Shown here: positions 28,011 through 37,569 of the stretch, piece after piece
How positions within the stretch are numbered: position 1 is the first letter of the stretch
Layout: each line of letters begins with the position of its first letter
Assembly (NCBI RefSeq): GCF_030915445.1
Contig: NZ_CP133264.1
Coordinates: forward strand, 4,187,208-4,251,207
Source: Clostridium sp. OS1-26
Lineage (GTDB): Bacteria; Bacillota; Clostridia; Clostridiales; Clostridiaceae
Length of the DNA: 64,000 nt
Direction of reading: 5' to 3'
Program-made: the position numbers and the translations under genes
The notes under the pieces: model-generated
Seen by the model: only the letters and a program-made list of their open reading frames with translations
Database searches by the model: none
Told to the model about the DNA's origin: nothing

Positions 28011-28850
28011 TTGAGTTTAGTAATTGAAGGGGTTAACAAAAAGTTTATATCAAAGCACAAGGAAACCTATACTTTAGATAATATAAATCTTTCCTTTAAA
28101 AAGGGTGAGTTCATTTGTCTTCTTGGACCTTCAGGCTGTGGAAAGTCTACACTTTTAAATATAATCGCAGGCCTTGAAACTCCAAGCGAGGGGAAGATAT
28201 ATTTAAATGAAAAAGAAATAAATGGAGTAGGTGTTGATAGAGCTGTTATGTTTCAAGAATCTGCTTTATTTCCTTGGCTGAAAGTTATAGATAATGTAGA
28301 GTTTGGAATGAAGATGAAGGGAATTCCAAAGAAGGAGAGAAGAGAAAAAGCTCTTCACTATCTTAAAATGGTACATTTAGCAAAATTCCAAAACTCATTT
28401 ATTCATGAACTTTCCGGTGGAATGAGACAAAGAGTTGCTTTAGCAAGAGCCTTAACCTTAGACTCAGAGGTGCTTTTAATGGATGAACCTTTTGCTGCTC
28501 TTGATAGTCAGACAAAAAGCATCCTGCAGTCAGAACTTCAGAAGGTTTGGTGGGAGACAAAGAAAACAATTATATTTGTCACTCATAATGTAGAAGAAGC
28601 AGTGCTTTTGGGAGATAGAGTAATTGTAATGTCCACAAATCCAGGAAAGGTAAAAAAAGAGTTTAAGATAGAGCTTGGAAGACCAAGAAATATAGAGAAT
28701 GTAGATTTAGCATATATTACTGCGCAAGTAATGAAGGAGCTTAAAGAGGAGGTTGAAAAGGTTGCAAAAGCTGAATACGACAATGATTGGAGCATTGAAA
28801 AAAATAGCATTTTATATTCTTCTGATAGTGATATGGGAATTGGTATATAA
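28011..28850 (+). CDS. ssuB: ABC transporter ATP-binding protein (SsuB-like)
   Basis: ATPase of the oxyanion/sulfonate importer, 279 residues. Walker A GPSGCGKST, Q-loop QESALFPW, signature LSGGMRQR, Walker B VLLMDEPFAALD and FVTHNVEEAV are all intact. It starts at TTG 28011 with AAAGAGG upstream. The 3' end overlaps the permease gene by about 90 bases in another frame, an unusually long overlap that is nevertheless consistent with full-length products of both. Confidence 0.93.
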   Translation: MSLVIEGVNKKFISKHKETYTLDNINLSFKKGEFICLLGPSGCGKSTLLNIIAGLETPSEGKIYLNEKEINGVGVDRAVMFQESALFPWLKVIDNVEFGMKMKGIPKKERREKALHYLKMVHLAKFQNSFIHELSGGMRQRVALARALTLDSEVLLMDEPFAALDSQTKSILQSELQKVWWETKKTIIFVTHNVEEAVLLGDRVIVMSTNPGKVKKEFKIELGRPRNIENVDLAYITAQVMKELKEEVEKVAKAEYDNDWSIEKNSILYSSDSDMGIGI

Positions 28851-29559
28851 AGTAGGGGTTGATGTACTTTTAATCTGGAAATCTTACACCTTTCCATCAC
28901 CTATTGATGTGTTTAAAAGTCTTTATTTTTTAGCTATAGACAACACTCTTATGATTGCTGTATCAGCTAGCATGAAAAGGCTTATAGTAGGGTATTTGTT
29001 ATCTGTTGTCATAGGCCTTTCCTTAGGATTGTTTATTGTTCGTTACAAATATATAGGAGAAAACATTAAAGCACTTCTACTAGGGCTTCAAACTCTGCCT
29101 AGTATTTGCTGGCTGCCTTTTGCCATACTTTGGTTTGGTTTAAGTGAAAAGACAATTATATTTGTAATAGCAATGGGATCTATTTTTGCAATTTCTATAG
29201 CAACAGAAGGCGCTATTAGTAATGTATATCCTTTATATATAAAAGCAGCAAAGACAATGGGGGCTAAAGGGCTTAAGCTCTACATGCATGTTGTAATTCC
29301 AGCATCTCTTCCTTCAATTGTTGCAGGAATGAAGCAGGGATGGTCTTTTGCTTGGAGAGCATTAATGGCTGGAGAAATGCTTGCTGTAACAAAGGGACTG
29401 GGTCAAGTACTAATGGTAGGAAGGGATCTTGCAGATATCAGTCAGGTAGTAGCGGTTATGATTGTAATTATAGTTATTGGCCTCTTACTAGATAATATTG
29501 TGTTTGGAAAGATAGAAGCAAACATAAGACAAAAATGGGGATTGGAAGTTAAGTTGTAA
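28762..29559 (+). CDS. ssuC: ABC transporter permease (SsuC-like)
   Basis: Six-helix permease of about 265 residues. The coupling EAA loop reads AAKTMGAKGLKLYMHVVIPA, and LPSICWLPFAILWFGLSE is the family segment in the middle. I favour TTG 28762, nine bases after GAGGAGG; TTG 28753 abuts that site. Both starts lie inside ssuB, so translation is probably coupled. The gene ends 20 bases before the preferred aprA start. Confidence 0.92.
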   Translation: MQKLNTTMIGALKKIAFYILLIVIWELVYKVGVDVLLIWKSYTFPSPIDVFKSLYFLAIDNTLMIAVSASMKRLIVGYLLSVVIGLSLGLFIVRYKYIGENIKALLLGLQTLPSICWLPFAILWFGLSEKTIIFVIAMGSIFAISIATEGAISNVYPLYIKAAKTMGAKGLKLYMHVVIPASLPSIVAGMKQGWSFAWRALMAGEMLAVTKGLGQVLMVGRDLADISQVVAVMIVIIVIGLLLDNIVFGKIEANIRQKWGLEVKL

Positions 29560-29579
29560 AGATGAAAGGGAGATATAAG

Positions 29580-31262
29580 TTGGATTTTAAAACAGAAGTA
29601 CTAGAAACAGATGTTTTGGTAATTGGCGGAGGAACTGCGGGATGCTTTAACGCACTAACTATTACTGAAAAATCTGACTTGAAAGTTATAATTGCAGAAA
29701 AAGCAAATATTAAAAGAAGCGGATGCTTAGCTGCTGGAGTCAATGCTTTAAATGCATATATAGGCAAAGGAGAAAGTGAAGAATCTTTTGTTGAGTATGT
29801 AAAAAGAGATTCAGAAAATGTGATTCGTGAAGATTTAGTATACAGCATTGCCAAAAGGCTTAACAAAGTAACAAAAAAAGTTGAGGATTTAGGGCTTCCT
29901 ATATTGAAAGATGATGAAGGTAACTATATTCAAAGAGATAAAAGAAGCATAAAAATCAATGGTGAAAATATTAAGCCAATCCTTGCTGCTGAAGTGAATA
30001 AAAAAGCTAACATTAAGGTTTTAAATAGAGTAAACATAATAGATTATCTAGTAAAAGATAAAGAAGTAATTGGTGCCATAGGGTTCTCAATCGATGAAAA
30101 TGTTATTTATGCCATATACTCTAAGTTTGTTGTATGTGCAACCGGTGGTGCATCAGGACTTTATAAACCTAACAACCCTGGATTCTCCAAGCATAAGATG
30201 TGGTATAGTCCTTTCAATACAGGAGCAGGTTATGCTATGGGAATACGAGCAGGAGCGGAAATGACATCTTTTGAGATGAGATTCATAGCTTTAAGATGCA
30301 AAAATACAATAGCACCTACTGGAACAATAGCACAGGGAGTCAAAGTTGAACAAATAAATAAATATGGAGAACATTATGTTCAAAAATATGGGAAACCTAC
30401 GACTCATATGAGACTATATGCAACTATCATGGAAAATTACAGAGAAAATGGGCCATGTTATTTAAATACAGAAGGTATATCAGAAGAGCTTGATAAGGAA
30501 TTATTTAAAGCATATTTAAATATGGCACCTGCTCAAACACTAAAGTGGATAGAGAGAAATACAGCGCCATCACAAGAAAATGTTGAAATATATGGTACAG
30601 AACCTTATATAGTAGGTGGTCACACAGCTAGCGGCTACTGGGTTGATAATGATAGAAGGACAACACTTAAGGGGTTATATGCAATAGGTGATGTTGCTGG
30701 TGGAAGTCCTAAGAAATATGTAACAGGATGCTTTGCAGAAGGAGAAATAGCCGCAGAATCAATTATTAAGAATGGGAAGAGTGGAACATTAAAAACATTA
30801 GATCATGAGCAAATAAAGGATAAGCTAGAAAAAATAAATAAGTTTTTTTATAATAATGAAAGTTTATTTTCAATAAAAGAAGCTGAAGAAGCTATGCAAA
30901 ACATAATGGACAAATATGCTGGTGGAATTTCCAAGGCATACAGATACAATTATAAAAGCTTAAAAATTGCCTTGAAAAAAATTGATGAACTAATGGCGTC
31001 TGCATATAAGCTAAAGGCAAGAGATTTGCATGAGTTGATGTTTATTTATGAAATAATTGATAGACTCTATGTTTGCAAGACAGTGATTGAGCATCTTAAG
31101 ACGAGGAAGGAAACAAGATGGAGATGTTATCAGGAAAATGAAGATTATCCGAAAAAGGATGATGTAAACTGGCTTAAATATGTAAATTCTATTTATGAAA
31201 ATGGAAAAGTAAAAATTATTTTTAGAGATTTAATTGAAAGGGATGAAACTTATGAGCATTAA
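29580..31262 (+). CDS. aprA: adenylylsulfate reductase, alpha subunit
   Basis: FAD enzyme that reduces APS to sulfite and AMP, working with the AprB ferredoxin. The Rossmann motif VIGGGTAGC is at residues 15-23; GGHTASGYWVDNDRR, around residue 348, is the AprA active-site block. GGASGLYKPNN and FEMRFIALRCKNT are also characteristic. I favour TTG 29580, six bases after GGGAGA, giving 560 residues; ATG 29562 has no good ribosome site. AprA is best known from dissimilatory sulfate reducers, but here it lies in an assimilatory operon under cysteine and SAM control. Confidence 0.93.
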   Translation: MDFKTEVLETDVLVIGGGTAGCFNALTITEKSDLKVIIAEKANIKRSGCLAAGVNALNAYIGKGESEESFVEYVKRDSENVIREDLVYSIAKRLNKVTKKVEDLGLPILKDDEGNYIQRDKRSIKINGENIKPILAAEVNKKANIKVLNRVNIIDYLVKDKEVIGAIGFSIDENVIYAIYSKFVVCATGGASGLYKPNNPGFSKHKMWYSPFNTGAGYAMGIRAGAEMTSFEMRFIALRCKNTIAPTGTIAQGVKVEQINKYGEHYVQKYGKPTTHMRLYATIMENYRENGPCYLNTEGISEELDKELFKAYLNMAPAQTLKWIERNTAPSQENVEIYGTEPYIVGGHTASGYWVDNDRRTTLKGLYAIGDVAGGSPKKYVTGCFAEGEIAAESIIKNGKSGTLKTLDHEQIKDKLEKINKFFYNNESLFSIKEAEEAMQNIMDKYAGGISKAYRYNYKSLKIALKKIDELMASAYKLKARDLHELMFIYEIIDRLYVCKTVIEHLKTRKETRWRCYQENEDYPKKDDVNWLKYVNSIYENGKVKIIFRDLIERDETYEH

Positions 31263-31566
31263 AGTTGATAAGAACAAATGTGTTGGATGTGGTAAATGCA
31301 TTAAGGTTTGTCCCGGAAACTTAATATATGGAGACGAAAACAAAAAAGCCTATATAAAATATGAAAATGAATGTTGGGGATGTACTGCTTGTCTGAAGGA
31401 ATGCAGTACATCAGCAATAAGATATTTTTTAGGAGAAGATATAGGTGGTGCTGGAGGATCAATGACTGTAAAAAAGTGCGGAGACTTCTGGGAATGGAAT
31501 ATTACAGATTCAAAGGGAAAGATCCATATAGTAAAAATTAATACAAAGGAATCAAATAAATATTAA
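31252..31566 (+). CDS. aprB: adenylylsulfate reductase, beta subunit (2x 4Fe-4S)
   Basis: Electron-carrying partner of AprA, 104 residues from ATG 31252 (GAAAGGGATG upstream; 11-base overlap with aprA). Two ferredoxin motifs are present: CVGCGKCIKVCP (cysteines 10, 13, 16, 20) and CWGCTACLKEC (41, 44, 47, 51). The tail is only about 50 residues, shorter than that of dissimilatory AprB, where the long C-terminal arm embraces AprA. This fits a compact clostridial assimilatory form. Confidence 0.92.
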   Translation: MSIKVDKNKCVGCGKCIKVCPGNLIYGDENKKAYIKYENECWGCTACLKECSTSAIRYFLGEDIGGAGGSMTVKKCGDFWEWNITDSKGKIHIVKINTKESNKY

Positions 31567-31584
31567 TTAGAAAGTGAGAAGGTT

Positions 31585-32364
31585 ATGGAGCTTAGCAATG
31601 AACTAAATGTGGCTATAGATGCAGCTATAAGAGCAGGAGAAAAAATAATGGAAATATATAATGGCTCTATAGAAGTTGAGTATAAAGAGAATAATACTCC
31701 CTTAACTGCAGCAGATAAACAAGCTAATGAGATAATTTTAGGTGAATTAATAAAACATTTTCCGGAGCACTCCATACTATCTGAAGAAAGAAAAGATACC
31801 AGAAGCAGATTAAAAGATGATTGGTGTTGGATAGTTGATCCTCTAGATGGTACTAAGGAATTCATTAAGAGAAATGGAGAATTTACAGTAAATATTGCTC
31901 TAACATATAAGCATAAATCAATTTTAGGAGTAATATATGTTCCGGTAACAAAGGAGATTTATTATGCTGTTAAAGGTTTTGGAGCTTATTTGCAATCAGA
32001 AGGTTTTATTAAGAAATTAGCGGTTTCAGATAAGAAAGAAAATTTAACATTAGTAGCAAGTAGATCACATACTTCAGAAAAATTGTCTAAATTAATAGAA
32101 GAAAATAAAGATAAGTTTAAAGAGGTAAAAAGTGCAGGAAGTTCACTAAAAGGCTGTTTAATAGCTAAAGGAGAAGCAGAGTTATATTACCGCTTTGGTC
32201 TTACTTCAGAATGGGATACTGCAGCTATGCAGTGCATAGTTGAAGAAGCTGGAGGTATTTTTAGACAGTTAGATTCAAGCGAAATGACATATAACAGAGA
32301 GAATACTCTGAATGAAAAAGGCTTTTATATTGTTAATGATAAAGAAAACATTTTTATAATTTAA
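31585..32364 (+). CDS. cysQ: 3'(2'),5'-bisphosphate nucleotidase
   Basis: Hydrolyses the PAP left after PAPS use. It belongs to the inositol-monophosphatase fold: the metal sites lie in LTAADKQAN, SEERKDT and VDPLDGTKEFIKRNGEF, with a second-half SEWDTAAMQCIVEEAGG. 259 residues. It is 18 bases downstream of aprB and so clearly part of the operon, and it makes sense beside cysC as PAP clearance. Its presence suggests PAPS is in fact produced. Confidence 0.94.
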   Translation: MELSNELNVAIDAAIRAGEKIMEIYNGSIEVEYKENNTPLTAADKQANEIILGELIKHFPEHSILSEERKDTRSRLKDDWCWIVDPLDGTKEFIKRNGEFTVNIALTYKHKSILGVIYVPVTKEIYYAVKGFGAYLQSEGFIKKLAVSDKKENLTLVASRSHTSEKLSKLIEENKDKFKEVKSAGSSLKGCLIAKGEAELYYRFGLTSEWDTAAMQCIVEEAGGIFRQLDSSEMTYNRENTLNEKGFYIVNDKENIFII

Positions 32365-32394
32365 ACACAGAAATAGAAGCATGGAGGGATCGAG

Positions 32395-33276
32395 TTGAAT
32401 CATTTAGATAAACTAGAAAATAAAAGTATTCATATATTAAGAGAAGCATATAGTGAATTTAAAAATCTTGGAATGTTATGGTCCATTGGAAAGGACAGTA
32501 CAGTGCTATTGTGGCTTGCAAGAAAGGCATTTTTTGGACACGTCCCTATTCCTTTAGTTCATGTCGATACTCATTATAAAATAGCGGAGATGATAGAATA
32601 CAGAGATAGGCTGGCTTTAGAATGGAAACTCGATATGATTTATGGAGAAAATAGAGAAGCTCTTGATAAGAAAGAAACATTCCCAGATGGTAATGTTACA
32701 AGATTAGAGTGCTGCAAAAGGCTTAAGACAGAGGCTTTAACTAATACTTTAAATGGAGAGTGGCCAAGATATAGATTGAATCATGACACAGGAAAATACG
32801 AAATAGATAAAAATACAGAAGCTTTTACAGGAATTATTGTAGGTGTAAGAGCTGATGAAGAAGGAAGTCGCTCTAAAGAGAGGTATTTTTCACCTAGAGA
32901 CAAGAATAATGATTGGGATATAGCTGAACAACCACCGGAATTTTGGAATCAATACAAAACGGATTTTGTACTAGGAACTCATGTTAGAATTCATCCTCTT
33001 TTAGATTGGACAGAGCTTGATATATGGGAGTATATACAAAGAGAGAATATTCCTATAGTATCTTTATACTTTGATCAAGGCAACGGCAAAAGGTATCGTT
33101 CACTCGGATGTTGGCCTTGCACTAATCCAGTAGAATCAACCTCAAAAACTGTAGAGGAAATAGTTGAAGAACTTAAAACCGGTAAATTTGCTAATATCGC
33201 TGAAAGATCTGGCAGAGCTCAGGATAAAGAAGATGGCGGCGGTTTAGAAGAACTTAGAAAGAATGGCTATATGTAA
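32395..33276 (+). CDS. cysD: sulfate adenylyltransferase, small subunit
   Basis: Adenylates sulfate to APS with ATP. It is an N-type pyrophosphatase fold with PP-loop SIGKDST (residues 30-36), then [22 protein letters not shown] and the conserved [22 protein letters not shown] near the C terminus. 293 residues. TTG 32395 follows GGAGGGATCG. It is paired with cysN, 39 bases downstream, whose GTPase drives the reaction. Confidence 0.96.
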   Translation: MNHLDKLENKSIHILREAYSEFKNLGMLWSIGKDSTVLLWLARKAFFGHVPIPLVHVDTHYKIAEMIEYRDRLALEWKLDMIYGENREALDKKETFPDGNVTRLECCKRLKTEALTNTLNGEWPRYRLNHDTGKYEIDKNTEAFTGIIVGVRADEEGSRSKERYFSPRDKNNDWDIAEQPPEFWNQYKTDFVLGTHVRIHPLLDWTELDIWEYIQRENIPIVSLYFDQGNGKRYRSLGCWPCTNPVESTSKTVEEIVEELKTGKFANIAERSGRAQDKEDGGGLEELRKNGYM

Positions 33277-33315
33277 AGTAGTTAAGAAGGCAGCTATAGA
33301 AATGGAGGAAGTTAA

Positions 33316-35115
33316 ATGAGTTTTGTTAGAGAAGATATGAATATTGTAATAGTAGGACATGTTGATCATGGTAAAAGCACTATAATAGGTAGATTATTAG
33401 CGGATACAAATTCCCTGCCAGAAGGTAAATTAGAACAGGTTAAAGAAAGATGTAGGAGAAATTCAAAGCCTTTTGAATATGCATTTTTATTAGATGCTTT
33501 AAAAGATGAACAGGAGCAGGGAATAACAATAGATGCAGCTAGATGTTTTTTCAAAACAGAAAAAAGAGATTACATCATAATAGATGCGCCTGGTCATATA
33601 GAATTTTTAAAAAACATGGTAACTGGTGCTTCAAGAGCAGAAGTTGCATTGCTTGTTATAGATGCTGAGGAAGGAATAAAAGAAAATTCTAAAAGACATG
33701 GATATTTACTATCTATGCTAGGTATAAAAAATGTAGTAGTTTTAATTAACAAAATGGATTTAGTTCAGTATAGTGAAAAAACCTTTAATAATATTGTAAG
33801 AGATTATACAGAATTTTTAAATAAGATAGATGTAGAACCAAAGTGTTTTATACCTGTAAGTGGGTTCTTTGGTGAAAATATAGTTAAAGAATCAGACAAA
33901 ATGACTTGGTATGAAGGACAGTCTGTCTTAGGTGTATTAGATGGTTTTGAGAAGGAAGAACTTCCAGATGATAAGCCTTTTAGAATGCCTGTGCAAGCAA
34001 TATACAAATTCACAAAGGATGGAGATAATAGAAGAATTGTAGCTGGAACTATTGAAACTGGGCGAATAAATGTAGGAGATGAAGTAGTATTTTACCCTTC
34101 AGGAAAAAAAAGCAAGGTTAAATCTATAGAAGTATTTAATGCAGAAGAGAGAGAAAGTATAACTTCAGGATATGCTGCAGGATTTACATTAGACGAACAG
34201 ATATATATTAAAAGAGGAGAACTAGCGACTGTTTTAAGTGAGAATAAACCTAAAATTACCTGTAGAATAAAGGTCAATCTATTTTGGCTTGGTAGAAAGC
34301 CAATGATAAAGGAAAAAGATTATATATTAAAAGTTGGTACAGCAAAGGTTGCGGTTAAAGTTGAAGAAATTACTAAAGTAGTTGATGCCTCTAACTTAGA
34401 TAATGAGATTAAGGAGTCTATAGACAGACATGAGGTAGCAGAATGTATTTTGAAAACAGATAAACCAATTGCCTTTGATTTATCTCATGAAATTGCGCAA
34501 ACAAGCAGATTTGTAATTGTAGATAACTATGAAATAGCTGGCGGGGGAATAATACTAAAGGACTTAGAAGATGAACAAACTTGGGTAAGAGATAAAGTTA
34601 TTATAAGAAATTACAAATGGGAAAAAAGCCACATCACCATAGAAGAAAGATCAGAAAAGTTTGGCCAAAAACCTGCCTTGATATGTATAACCGGACAAGA
34701 AGATACTGGGAAGAAAAGCATAGCAAAGGCACTTGAAAGAAAACTGTTTTCAGATGGCAGAATGGTGTATTTTCTAGGAATCAGCAACGTGATTTATGGA
34801 GTAGATGCTGATATTAAGCATTCGGAAAAAGAAAACAAAGCAGAGCATTTAAGAAGATTAGCAGAAGTATCAAATATAGTTGTAGACTCAGGAACAATAC
34901 CAATAGTTACAGCAGTTGAGCTTAGTAGCGATGACTTAAAGATAATGGAAACTTCCGTAGATTCAAAAGAAATTATTAAAATATGGGTAGGGGAAGAGAT
35001 AACTACTAATATAAATTATGACTTACACATACCTAAATATGATAAAGCTGAAGGGGTAGTGGATAAGATAAAACTACTACTTCAAGATAAAGGGATAATA
35101 TTTAAGCCATTCTAA
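33316..35115 (+). CDS. cysN: sulfate adenylyltransferase large subunit with a degenerate APS-kinase domain
   Basis: The EF-Tu-like GTPase (GHVDHGKS at residues 14-21, [12 protein letters not shown]) and two beta-barrel domains span residues 1-445. From about residue 455 a CysC-like domain follows, but its Walker A is GQEDTGKKS rather than GLSGSGKST, and the substrate-site DGDNxRxGL is replaced by GISNVIYGV. The later DAGLIVITAFISP block is reduced to [13 protein letters not shown]. The kinase half is therefore probably inactive, and the free-standing cysC upstream supplies the activity. 599 residues, last gene of the operon, ahead of a strong terminator. Confidence 0.93.
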   Translation: MSFVREDMNIVIVGHVDHGKSTIIGRLLADTNSLPEGKLEQVKERCRRNSKPFEYAFLLDALKDEQEQGITIDAARCFFKTEKRDYIIIDAPGHIEFLKNMVTGASRAEVALLVIDAEEGIKENSKRHGYLLSMLGIKNVVVLINKMDLVQYSEKTFNNIVRDYTEFLNKIDVEPKCFIPVSGFFGENIVKESDKMTWYEGQSVLGVLDGFEKEELPDDKPFRMPVQAIYKFTKDGDNRRIVAGTIETGRINVGDEVVFYPSGKKSKVKSIEVFNAEERESITSGYAAGFTLDEQIYIKRGELATVLSENKPKITCRIKVNLFWLGRKPMIKEKDYILKVGTAKVAVKVEEITKVVDASNLDNEIKESIDRHEVAECILKTDKPIAFDLSHEIAQTSRFVIVDNYEIAGGGIILKDLEDEQTWVRDKVIIRNYKWEKSHITIEERSEKFGQKPALICITGQEDTGKKSIAKALERKLFSDGRMVYFLGISNVIYGVDADIKHSEKENKAEHLRRLAEVSNIVVDSGTIPIVTAVELSSDDLKIMETSVDSKEIIKIWVGEEITTNINYDLHIPKYDKAEGVVDKIKLLLQDKGIIFKPF

Positions 35116-35122
35116 TTTAAAT

Positions 35123-35165
35123 AAAATATAGGGTTATAAGTTTTGAGCTTATAACCCTATATTTT
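35123..35165. terminator. bidirectional terminator
   Basis: AAAATATAGGGTTATAAG / CTTATAACCCTATATTTT, 18-bp stem between convergent cysN and the chemoreceptor gene. Confidence 0.92.
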
Positions 35166-35994
35166 ATTCCGCCATTTTTTTTAAAGTTGCTGCTAGAGAA
35201 TTTAAATTCTGCAAAGCAGCATCCATTTGCTGAATTCGCGATAACTGTTCCTTAAAAGTGTCCGTAGTAGAAGTAATACTTTGGGCAATGCTGTTTACCG
35301 AAGTCTCTATTTTGGTAAGAGTGTTGTTTATTTCATTTATAGATTGACTGCTGGAATTAGATAATTTTCTAATTTCGTTAGCTACTACAGAGAAGCCTCG
35401 TCCATGTTCGCCTGCTCTGGAAGCCTCTATAGCAGCATTTAAGCCTAAAAGGTTTGTTTGAGATGCTACATTTCTTACAAAACTCAATACTTCATCTGTA
35501 TTCTTTGCGTTACTTGCCGCTTCATGTACTTCAGATAACACCGTATCGTTAGAATGTACAGCTTCTTCTATGCCACAAGAAATTAATCCAGAGGCTTGGG
35601 AGATCTCATCTAAAGATTCTGATAAAGTTTTAGATAAACTTAATATTTCATTATATCTTTTTAAACTTTTCACTAGAACAATACTTCCTACTATAGTGCC
35701 ACGGTCATCTTTTACTGGGATACCTATAGCTTTAATGGCAACTCCAAATACTTCTTTTGGAACCATGAGTGTAAGGGGCTTTTTAGCTTTAATACATTCA
35801 TAGGCAGCGCCGCCAGGTCTCAATGGATCTCCAGGTTTAGCATTCATATTTATATTTGTGCTATTAACTACCTTTATAAAATGGTCTGTAGTAGACATAG
35901 TAAAGGCTATTTCATCCTCAAAAAAATACTGCATGTAAGGCATTAATTCATTGAAAGCTTCATGCAATTTGTTTTCAATAATAAGTTCATCCAT
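35164..35994 (-). CDS. soluble methyl-accepting chemotaxis protein
   Basis: A 276-residue receptor with no membrane segment. An N-terminal sensor of about 115 residues ([37 protein letters not shown]) resembles a PAS/Cache-like ligand domain. It is followed by a short MCP signalling helix pair with the hairpin tip [25 protein letters not shown]. The start is ATG 35994, preceded by GGGGGAATAA; an upstream in-frame extension has no ribosome site. Probably a cytosolic energy or metabolite sensor acting through CheA/CheW encoded elsewhere. Confidence 0.9.
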   Translation of the reverse strand: MDELIIENKLHEAFNELMPYMQYFFEDEIAFTMSTTDHFIKVVNSTNINMNAKPGDPLRPGGAAYECIKAKKPLTLMVPKEVFGVAIKAIGIPVKDDRGTIVGSIVLVKSLKRYNEILSLSKTLSESLDEISQASGLISCGIEEAVHSNDTVLSEVHEAASNAKNTDEVLSFVRNVASQTNLLGLNAAIEASRAGEHGRGFSVVANEIRKLSNSSSQSINEINNTLTKIETSVNSIAQSITSTTDTFKEQLSRIQQMDAALQNLNSLAATLKKMAE

Positions 35995-36111
35995 AATTAT
36001 TCCCCCTGATATTGAATTATAAAATTTATGTAATGTCATTATATTTATTAAAATGATTATGAAACATATACAATTATATAATATCACAATACTATAAGAA
36101 TTTTAAAATAT

Positions 36112-36180
36112 AATTTGAAAAATGCAGTAACATTTACAGAGGTATATAAATATAATGTTATTATAAGAAGCAGATGAAGA
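36112..36180 (+). repeat. direct repeat, copy 1 (no gene attached)
   Basis: AATTTGAAAAATGCAGTAAC... matches the sequences at 36226 and 36542 over about 70 bases, which in those copies precede the tiny Gly-rich genes. Here no such gene follows; a frame stop (TGA) breaks the short upstream reading. Confidence 0.75.
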
Positions 36181-36225
36181 GAATTGTAAAGGATACTTTA
36201 GATTTAATATTACATGAGGAAGCAC

Positions 36226-36340
36226 AATTTGAAAAATGTAGTAAGATTTACAGAGGCACATAAATATAATGTTATTATAGAAACAGATGAAGAAATTTAT
36301 ATTAGATTTAACACTATAAGATGATAAGGAGGGAGACTTT
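36226..36340 (+). repeat. direct repeat, copy 2, 5' region of the first Gly-rich gene
   Basis: About 115 bases nearly identical to 36542-36655. Both carry a short open reading (KNVV.FT...YKYNVIIETDEEIY) ahead of AAGGAGGGAGACTTT. Copy 2 stops before the gene; copy 3 runs into it. Confidence 0.75.
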
Positions 36341-36478
36341 ATGGGACACAGACATTGTTGTTGTCGCAGACGCAGACATTGCTGCGGATTTGATGGAGGA
36401 TTCGGAGGCAGTGGCATAATTTGCCTAATAATTATATTGATCATATTCTGTGGATTTGGTGGAAACGGATTCTGTTAA
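36341..36478 (+). CDS. tiny Cys/Gly-rich membrane protein, copy 1
   Basis: 45 residues, ATG 36341 seven bases after AAGGAGGGAG. A His/Cys/Arg-rich head (MGHRHCCCRRRRHCCGF) is followed by a Gly-rich stretch, one hydrophobic helix (IICLIIILIIF) and a Gly tail ending in Cys. It resembles the small YjcZ-type sporulation proteins in layout, but I cannot confirm the family. A paralogue lies 180 bases downstream. The clustered cysteines and histidines could bind a metal. Confidence 0.7.
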   Translation: MGHRHCCCRRRRHCCGFDGGFGGSGIICLIIILIIFCGFGGNGFC

Positions 36479-36499
36479 GTTATATGAATATGAACATTA

Positions 36500-36530
36500 G
36501 GGAAACGGTAATTCGTTTCCCATTTTAATT
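36500..36530 (+). terminator. terminator of Gly-rich gene 1
   Basis: GGGAAACG / CGTTTCCC with loop GTAATT, then ATTTTAATT. The hairpin and flanks are repeated identically at 36800. Confidence 0.8.
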
Positions 36531-36541
36531 CTAAATTAACT

Positions 36542-36655
36542 AATTTGAAAAATGTAGTAACATTTACAAAGGTATATAAATATAATGTTATTATAGAAAC
36601 AGATGAAGAAATTTATACTAGATTAATACTAAAAGATAATAAGGAGGGAGACTTT
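36542..36655 (+). repeat. direct repeat, copy 3, 5' region of the second Gly-rich gene
   Basis: Third copy of the unit seen at 36112 and 36226. In this copy an in-frame reading from ATG/TTG continues into the small protein, but the AAGGAGGGAG site directly before ATG 36656 argues for the short product. Confidence 0.75.
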
Positions 36656-36778
36656 ATGGGACACAGACATTGTTGTAGATCTGACGGATTTGGATTTGGA
36701 TTCGGAGGCAGTGGCATAATTGGGATAATAATTCTATTGATCATATTCGGTGGATTTGGTGGAAGACGCTGCTGCTAA
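36656..36778 (+). CDS. tiny Cys/Gly-rich membrane protein, copy 2
   Basis: 40 residues, starting MGHRHCCRSDGFGFGFGG, with a single hydrophobic helix (IIGIIILLIIF) and a GGFGGRRCC end. It shares ribosome site, head, helix and terminator with the copy at 36341, the two being a tandem duplication of a roughly 300-base unit. The head has lost the RRRRHCC block of copy 1. Function unknown; a spore or envelope-associated role is a guess from size and composition. Confidence 0.7.
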   Translation: MGHRHCCRSDGFGFGFGGSGIIGIIILLIIFGGFGGRRCC

Positions 36779-37504
36779 AGTATATAAATACGAACATTAG
36801 GGAAACGGTAATTCGTTTCCCATTTTAATTTGATAGAATATCTTCTAATAATTCCAAATCTAAAATAGTAATAGTGTTTTTAACAAAATCTATTATACCT
36901 TCATCTTTCATGTTGATTAGTTCTCTTGAAAGAGAAGGGCGTGGAATGCCAAGCTGTTCAGCCATCTCTTTTTTGTGCAGCTTAATTTAATGGTTAATTT
37001 TTGCTGCGATTCATATTCATCTAAAATATAAGATGCTATCTTCTGCCTTATTGTTTGATATGATATATTTCTTAATTTATTATTCAGCATAAGTATTTTG
37101 TTAGATAGAAGAGTCATAAAGTTATTTAAAAATATTGAATTTATACTAGACAATTTTAGTATATTTTCTTTAGATATAAACATAATCTTTGAATTTTCAG
37201 GAGATACAATTGTTGCGGGGTAGGTGTTTCTGTTTGAAAATATTATTACTTCGCCAAAAATATGCCCTTCATTAAGCTTGCTTATTGTTACTGTTTTTCC
37301 TGATGCATATATTTTTTGCACTTCTACACTTCCACTAAGTACAATTCCAATGCTTGAACAGTTAGAGCCCTCTAATGCTATAATTTCACCTTTAGAGTAG
37401 GAATTGACTGAGTAATTTATGTTTTTTAATAGCTCTTCAATGTCATTTGCGCTAAAGCTCTTCATAAGAATACATTGTTTCAATATATTTATTAAGTCCT
37501 TCAT
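36775..37504 (-). pseudogene. frameshifted Crp/Fnr-family regulator
   Basis: From ATG 37504 (GGAGG upstream) the protein has a cyclic-nucleotide-binding-like sensor fold (YSKGEIIALEG, SGSVEVQKIYASGKTVTISKLNEGHIFGEV) and a dimer helix. After residue LTIKL the frame is lost and stops at 36917. Shifting one base restores the winged helix at about 36990-36880: HKKEMAEQLGIPRPSLSRELINMKDEGII. One missing A in TTAAGCTG, around 36983-36990, would explain it. Either a true frameshift or a sequence error; the intact family member would bind the palindrome 66 bases upstream. The 3' boundary is set by the next stop in the restored frame. Confidence 0.85.
36800..36830 (+). terminator. terminator of Gly-rich gene 2
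   Basis: Same GGGAAACG / CGTTTCCC hairpin with ATTTTAATT tail as at 36500. Confidence 0.8.
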
Positions 37505-37569
37505 AATCTTACCTCCAAATAATATGTATAATGGAAAAGGTTTGAATAAACTATGTATTTATATATAAG

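Noticed and set aside
28753..28850. Frameshift between ssuB and ssuC
   Set aside because: Both products are full length for their families, so the roughly 90-base overlap looks genuine.
36103..36444. 113-residue minus ORF
   Set aside because: Antisense to the direct repeats and the tiny Gly-rich gene; Pro/Gln-rich composition comes from the repeat, with no ribosome site.
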